Source: an uncultured Rhodospirillales bacterium
GTDB lineage: Bacteria > Pseudomonadota > Alphaproteobacteria > Rhodospirillales > 2-02-FULL-58-16
Length of the DNA stretch: 6,158 bases
Assembly (NCBI GenBank): GCA_913053795.1
Contig: CAJXGZ010000141.1
Coordinates: forward strand, 1 to 6,158
Direction: 5' to 3'
The notes under the pieces are model-generated. The model was not told the DNA's origin. It was given only the letters and a program-made list of their open reading frames with translations, and made no database searches. Shown piece after piece: positions 5,446-6,158 of the stretch. Each line of letters opens with the position of its first letter. The first letter of the stretch is position 1. Position numbers and translations under genes: made by a program.

Positions 5446-6158
5446 ATGTCCGAGGCTTGGACGCCCGCGAGTTGGCGCGGCAAACCGGTGAAGCAATTGC
5501 CCAACTACGCCGACGGCGCCGCCGTCGCCGAGGTCGAGCGCCGGCTCGGGGATTTTCCGCCCCTGGTGTTCGCCGGCGAGGCGCGGCGGCTGAAGACGGC
5601 GCTGGGGCGGGTCGCCGAGGGCCACGCCTTTTTGCTTCAGGGCGGCGATTGCGCCGAGAGCTTCGCCGAGTTCCACGCCGACAACATCCGCGACACCTTC
5701 CGGGTGCTGTTGCAGATGGCGGTGGTGCTGACCTTCGGCGCCTCGTGCCCGGTGGTCAAGGTCGGCCGCCTGGCGGGGCAATTGGCCAAGCCCAGAAGCA
5801 GTGATTTGGAAACCAAGGACGGCGTCAGCTTGCCCAGCTACCGCGGCGACATGGTCAACGCCATGGAATTTTCCGGCGCCGCCCGCGAACCGGACCCCGA
5901 GCGCATGGTCCAGGGCTATAATCTGTCCGCCGCCACCCTCAACCTGCTGCGCGCCTTCGCCCAGGGCGGCTATGCCGACCTGCACAAGGTGCACCAGTGG
6001 ACACTTGATTTCGTCGATGGCAGCCGGTTTGCCGAACGCTACCGCGATCTTGCCGACCGGCTGGGCGAAACGCTGGCCTTCATGGCCGCTTGTGGCGTGA
6101 CCTCGGAAACAACGCCGCAAATACGCGAGACGGATTTCTTCACTTCCCACGAGGCCCT
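5446..6158 (+). CDS. aroG: Class II DAHP synthase, N-terminal half (runs off window)
   Basis: The enzyme condenses phosphoenolpyruvate with erythrose 4-phosphate to DAHP, the first step of the shikimate pathway to aromatic amino acids. The frame is open from the ATG to the window edge with 237 codons; the family is usually about 450-460 residues, so only half is seen. Class II (plant and mycobacterial type) is shown by WTPASWRGKPVKQLP (5-19), PPLVFAGEARRL (38-49), and LLQGGDCAESF (63-73), where Cys69 is the expected metal ligand. The substrate-binding stretch KVGRLAGQLAKPRSS (105-119), PSYRGD (130-135), LNLLRAFAQGGYADLHKVHQW and ETDFFTSHEA all follow in the expected order. The symbol follows the mycobacterial name; aroF is also used. 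It is divergent from the osmC-like gene. Feedback control cannot be judged from this half. Confidence 0.95.
   Translation, partial: MSEAWTPASWRGKPVKQLPNYADGAAVAEVERRLGDFPPLVFAGEARRLKTALGRVAEGHAFLLQGGDCAESFAEFHADNIRDTFRVLLQMAVVLTFGASCPVVKVGRLAGQLAKPRSSDLETKDGVSLPSYRGDMVNAMEFSGAAREPDPERMVQGYNLSAATLNLLRAFAQGGYADLHKVHQWTLDFVDGSRFAERYRDLADRLGETLAFMAACGVTSETTPQIRETDFFTSHEA

Noticed and set aside
5295..5804. Plus-strand frame with an arginine-rich stretch overlapping aroG
   Set aside because: It is a shadow of the class II DAHP synthase, which is read in another frame from 5446; the arginine run is GC-rich coding read out of frame.
5440..6150. Long minus-strand open frame opposite aroG
   Set aside because: It is the antisense shadow of a GC-rich gene. 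It has no known motifs, and the plus-strand protein is unmistakable.
1..6158. Mobile elements, CRISPR arrays, tRNA or rRNA genes
   Set aside because: No transposase, regularly spaced repeats, terminal inverted repeats or RNA gene patterns were seen; apart from the chimera, the window is ordinary core chromosome.
1..6158. Sigma-54 promoters controlled by the encoded RpoN
   Set aside because: No intergenic region contains a convincing TGGCAC-N5-TTGC element.

Overview
The window looks like part of an alphaproteobacterial chromosome, Rhodospirillales-like by gene content. It is GC-rich, with GCC and ACC codons favoured in most genes. The order lptB (remnant) - rpoN - hpf - ptsN on the plus strand is the classic proteobacterial sigma-54 / nitrogen-PTS neighbourhood. 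An alphaproteobacterial origin is supported by the long RpoN with an extended acidic linker, a long-form HPF, an NDUFA9-like complex I-associated SDR protein and a class II (plant-type) DAHP synthase. The window ends inside that last gene and may be a whole contig.

Layout. (1) Positions 1-122 hold a possible promoter, a GC-rich hairpin and a ribosome binding site. (2) Positions 123-647 are one open frame made of two unrelated halves: about 89 residues of EgtD (histidine N-alpha-methyltransferase of ergothioneine synthesis) joined in frame to the last 83 or so residues of LptB (ATPase of the LPS transporter). The join is near 384-396. (3) Positions 658-3430 carry rpoN, hpf and ptsN, all intact. 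(4) Positions 3555-3911 encode a short MarR-type regulator with its own likely promoter. (5) On the minus strand, convergent with marR, a YhfA-like OsmC protein (5329-4916) is followed by an NDUFA9-like SDR protein (4885-3920), apparently as a two-gene operon. (6) A 116-bp divergent intergenic region separates osmC from a plus-strand class II DAHP synthase gene starting at 5446 and cut off by the window end.

How the genes fit together. RpoN is sigma-54, PtsN is the EIIA-Ntr phosphocarrier that reports nitrogen/carbon/potassium state, and HPF dimerises ribosomes in stationary phase. Together they form a conserved stress and nutrient-response cluster that normally sits just downstream of the lptC-lptA-lptB genes, so the LptB tail is in its expected place and the EgtD head is not. 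The OsmC/SDR pair suggests redox or respiratory maintenance. AroG starts the shikimate pathway and is probably controlled separately.

I do not see a convincing new multi-gene system. The one striking anomaly is the EgtD-LptB chimera, which is either a real rearrangement that destroyed this lptB copy or, more likely, an assembly join. The most interesting regulatory stretch is the osmC/aroG divergent region, with candidate promoters sharing one -10 area and a perfect 6-1-6 palindrome.
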